A stretch of 7,113 bases of DNA from an uncultured Mailhella sp. (GTDB lineage: Bacteria; Desulfobacterota; Desulfovibrionia; Desulfovibrionales; Desulfovibrionaceae): positions 1 through 7,113 of the forward strand of contig CAJTSU010000070.1 in the NCBI GenBank assembly GCA_910579055.1. Reading direction: 5' to 3'. The translations under genes and the position numbers were made by a program. This document shows positions 5,965-7,113 of the stretch, piece after piece (position 1 is the stretch's first letter; every line of letters begins with the position of its first letter). Under the pieces are notes generated by a model, which was given only the letters and a program-made list of their open reading frames with translations, did not search any database and was not told the DNA's origin.

Positions 5965-7113
5965 ATGAACATATAACACGACTGCAAACAGATGTTCTGA
6001 TCATTGGAGGAGGTTTTTCCGGCATGTGGGCCGCCAAGACCGCCCGCCGTCATGTCCGGAATGTTCTGATCGTGGACAAGGGCCCTCTGGACTGGGGCGG
6101 CCTCGGCGGCATGAGCGACGGCAACTTCATTGTCCCGCATGAAGGAGAGGATCTGGATGCATGGCTGGATGATATCGTCTTTTATTACGACGGATTATGC
6201 GACCAGCCGGAAACCCTGGCAACGCTCTGGAAGGCGAGGGAACGCTTCCATGATTATGAGGCTATGGGGCACACCTTTTCCCGCCGCGCTGACGGCAGCT
6301 ACCATACCATTCCCCAGCGGGGCCTGAAACATGTCAAGCTGACCACTTCCACTCCACTGGGCAAAGGCGGCCGGAACATGCGCAGAGAGCTGCTGTCCGC
6401 CCTTGCCGATCTGGAGGTTCGCCGTATGGGCAGCGTGATGATAACGCGGCTCGTCAAGGATGGCTCCACCATATCCGGGGCAGTGGGCTTCTTTGTCCGG
6501 AGCGGACAACCCCTGGAAATCCGCGCCGGGGCCGTTGTGCTTGCCACAGGTATAGGCGGCTGGAAAACTTCTTACCTGCAAAATTCCGTATCCAGCGGCT
6601 GTGTCGAACTGGCGCTTGATGCCGGAGCCTCTTTGCGTTGCATGGAATACAATGGGGTGTGGAATACCCCCGAGCTTTTCGCCTGGACAGGGCAGACAGC
6701 GCTTCTGCCGCTCGGCGCACGCTTTCTCAATGCATTGGGCGAAGACTTCATGCCGCTGCGCTACTCCCCTGTGGTCGGTTCCAAAACGGATACGCTTTAC
6801 AATGTTCGGGCCATGGTGCTGGAAACGCGGGCGGGACGAGGCCCCATCACGTTCGACGTCAGCGGGATTCCACCGGAAGATATTGAAAGCAGGCGCCCTG
6901 CCGCAGGCTGGATGAAACTCAACGATGCGAAGCTCAAAGCCCGGGGCATCGACTTTTTTACCGACACGCAGGTATGGATTCCGCAAATCCAGACCAGCCA
7001 GGGAGGCGTGCAGACCGACGGGGAAGGGGCGACGCCTGTACCCGGACTTTATGCCGCGGGCACGGCCCAGAGTCATCTGGTCGGCGTGTATTTCGGCGGC
7101 TTCAGTCTGTGTC
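5961..7113 (+). CDS. FrdA/SdhA/AprA-superfamily FAD-dependent oxidoreductase (cassette B, partial)
   Basis: The frame is open from the ATG at 5961 to the right edge and gives 384 complete codons. By comparison with its 573-aa paralogue, about 190 C-terminal residues are missing. GGAG at 5950-5953 lies 7 nt before the start, which sits in an ATGA overlap with the preceding gene. GGGFSG at residues 16-21 and Asp39 mark the FAD-binding fold; GLYAAGTAQS and VYFGGFS near the right edge match the paralogue. Well over half the residues look identical to the cassette A flavoprotein, including PxDWGG, FHDYEAMGHTFSR, LKHVxLTTS, GGWKxSYLQNS and AAGWMKLND. Differences cluster near putative substrate sites: STPLGKGG replaces SHPTGKGG (Thr131 for His130), and YNGVWNTPELFAW replaces FIDNWNVPKLFAW. 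As in the paralogue, the canonical fumarate reductase catalytic residues are not recognisable. No signal peptide. Substrate unknown, probably distinct from that of the paralogue. Confidence 0.85.
   Translation, partial: MNEHITRLQTDVLIIGGGFSGMWAAKTARRHVRNVLIVDKGPLDWGGLGGMSDGNFIVPHEGEDLDAWLDDIVFYYDGLCDQPETLATLWKARERFHDYEAMGHTFSRRADGSYHTIPQRGLKHVKLTTSTPLGKGGRNMRRELLSALADLEVRRMGSVMITRLVKDGSTISGAVGFFVRSGQPLEIRAGAVVLATGIGGWKTSYLQNSVSSGCVELALDAGASLRCMEYNGVWNTPELFAWTGQTALLPLGARFLNALGEDFMPLRYSPVVGSKTDTLYNVRAMVLETRAGRGPITFDVSGIPPEDIESRRPAAGWMKLNDAKLKARGIDFFTDTQVWIPQIQTSQGGVQTDGEGATPVPGLYAAGTAQSHLVGVYFGGFSLC

Noticed and set aside
2546..7113. Succinate dehydrogenase / fumarate reductase operon
   Set aside because: No iron-sulfur SdhB or membrane anchor genes, no covalent-FAD histidine motif, and catalytic residues are replaced in both flavoproteins.

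Overview
The window looks like a fragment of a GC-rich (roughly 60 % by eye) chromosome from a strict anaerobe, most likely a member of the Desulfovibrionaceae (Desulfovibrio/Bilophila-like). The taxonomic hint comes mainly from the partial minus-strand protein at the left edge, which resembles the DVU0298-type conserved hypothetical proteins of that group. It also fits the iron-sulfur flavoenzymes that fill the rest. This placement is an inference from protein character, not a database result.

Layout. (1) Positions 1-530, minus strand: N-terminal 176 residues of a DVU0298-like helical-repeat protein, cut by the left edge. (2) Positions 531-920: a divergent intergenic region without a gene. 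It holds a 74-nt three-way-junction inverted-repeat element (616-689), a GC-rich tract with further hairpins (694-820), and a short leader ending in a strong Shine-Dalgarno. (3) Positions 921-4267: cassette A, a 542-aa GltD-type NAD(P)H:FAD oxidoreductase with extra [4Fe-4S] motifs at both ends, overlapping by ATGA with a 573-aa flavoprotein of the FrdA/SdhA/AprA superfamily. (4) Positions 4268-4350: an 83-nt gap. (5) Positions 4351-7113: cassette B, a paralogous copy of the same two genes in the same order with the same ATGA overlap; its flavoprotein is cut by the right edge.

How the genes probably work together. The GltD-like proteins have two dinucleotide-binding motifs (FAD, then NAD(P)H) and three cysteine-rich Fe-S regions, so they look like electron-input subunits that oxidise NAD(P)H. 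The flavoproteins have an N-terminal FAD-binding motif and a C-terminal SdhA-like helical domain, and look like catalytic partners. Both lack a signal peptide and membrane segments, so a soluble cytoplasmic complex is likely. No glutamate synthase large subunit, SdhB or membrane anchor is present, so this is neither glutamate synthase nor succinate dehydrogenase/fumarate reductase. In a hand alignment the dicarboxylate-binding and proton-shuttle residues of FrdA/SdhA are replaced in both flavoproteins. The substrate is therefore unknown and probably not fumarate or succinate.

Most notable points: the tandem paralogous cassettes; a divergence at the NAD(P)H-binding site between the two input subunits (CLEN versus YRRS at residues 289-292); the missing fumarate-reductase active-site residues; and the three-way-junction element, which pairs slightly better when read on the minus strand.
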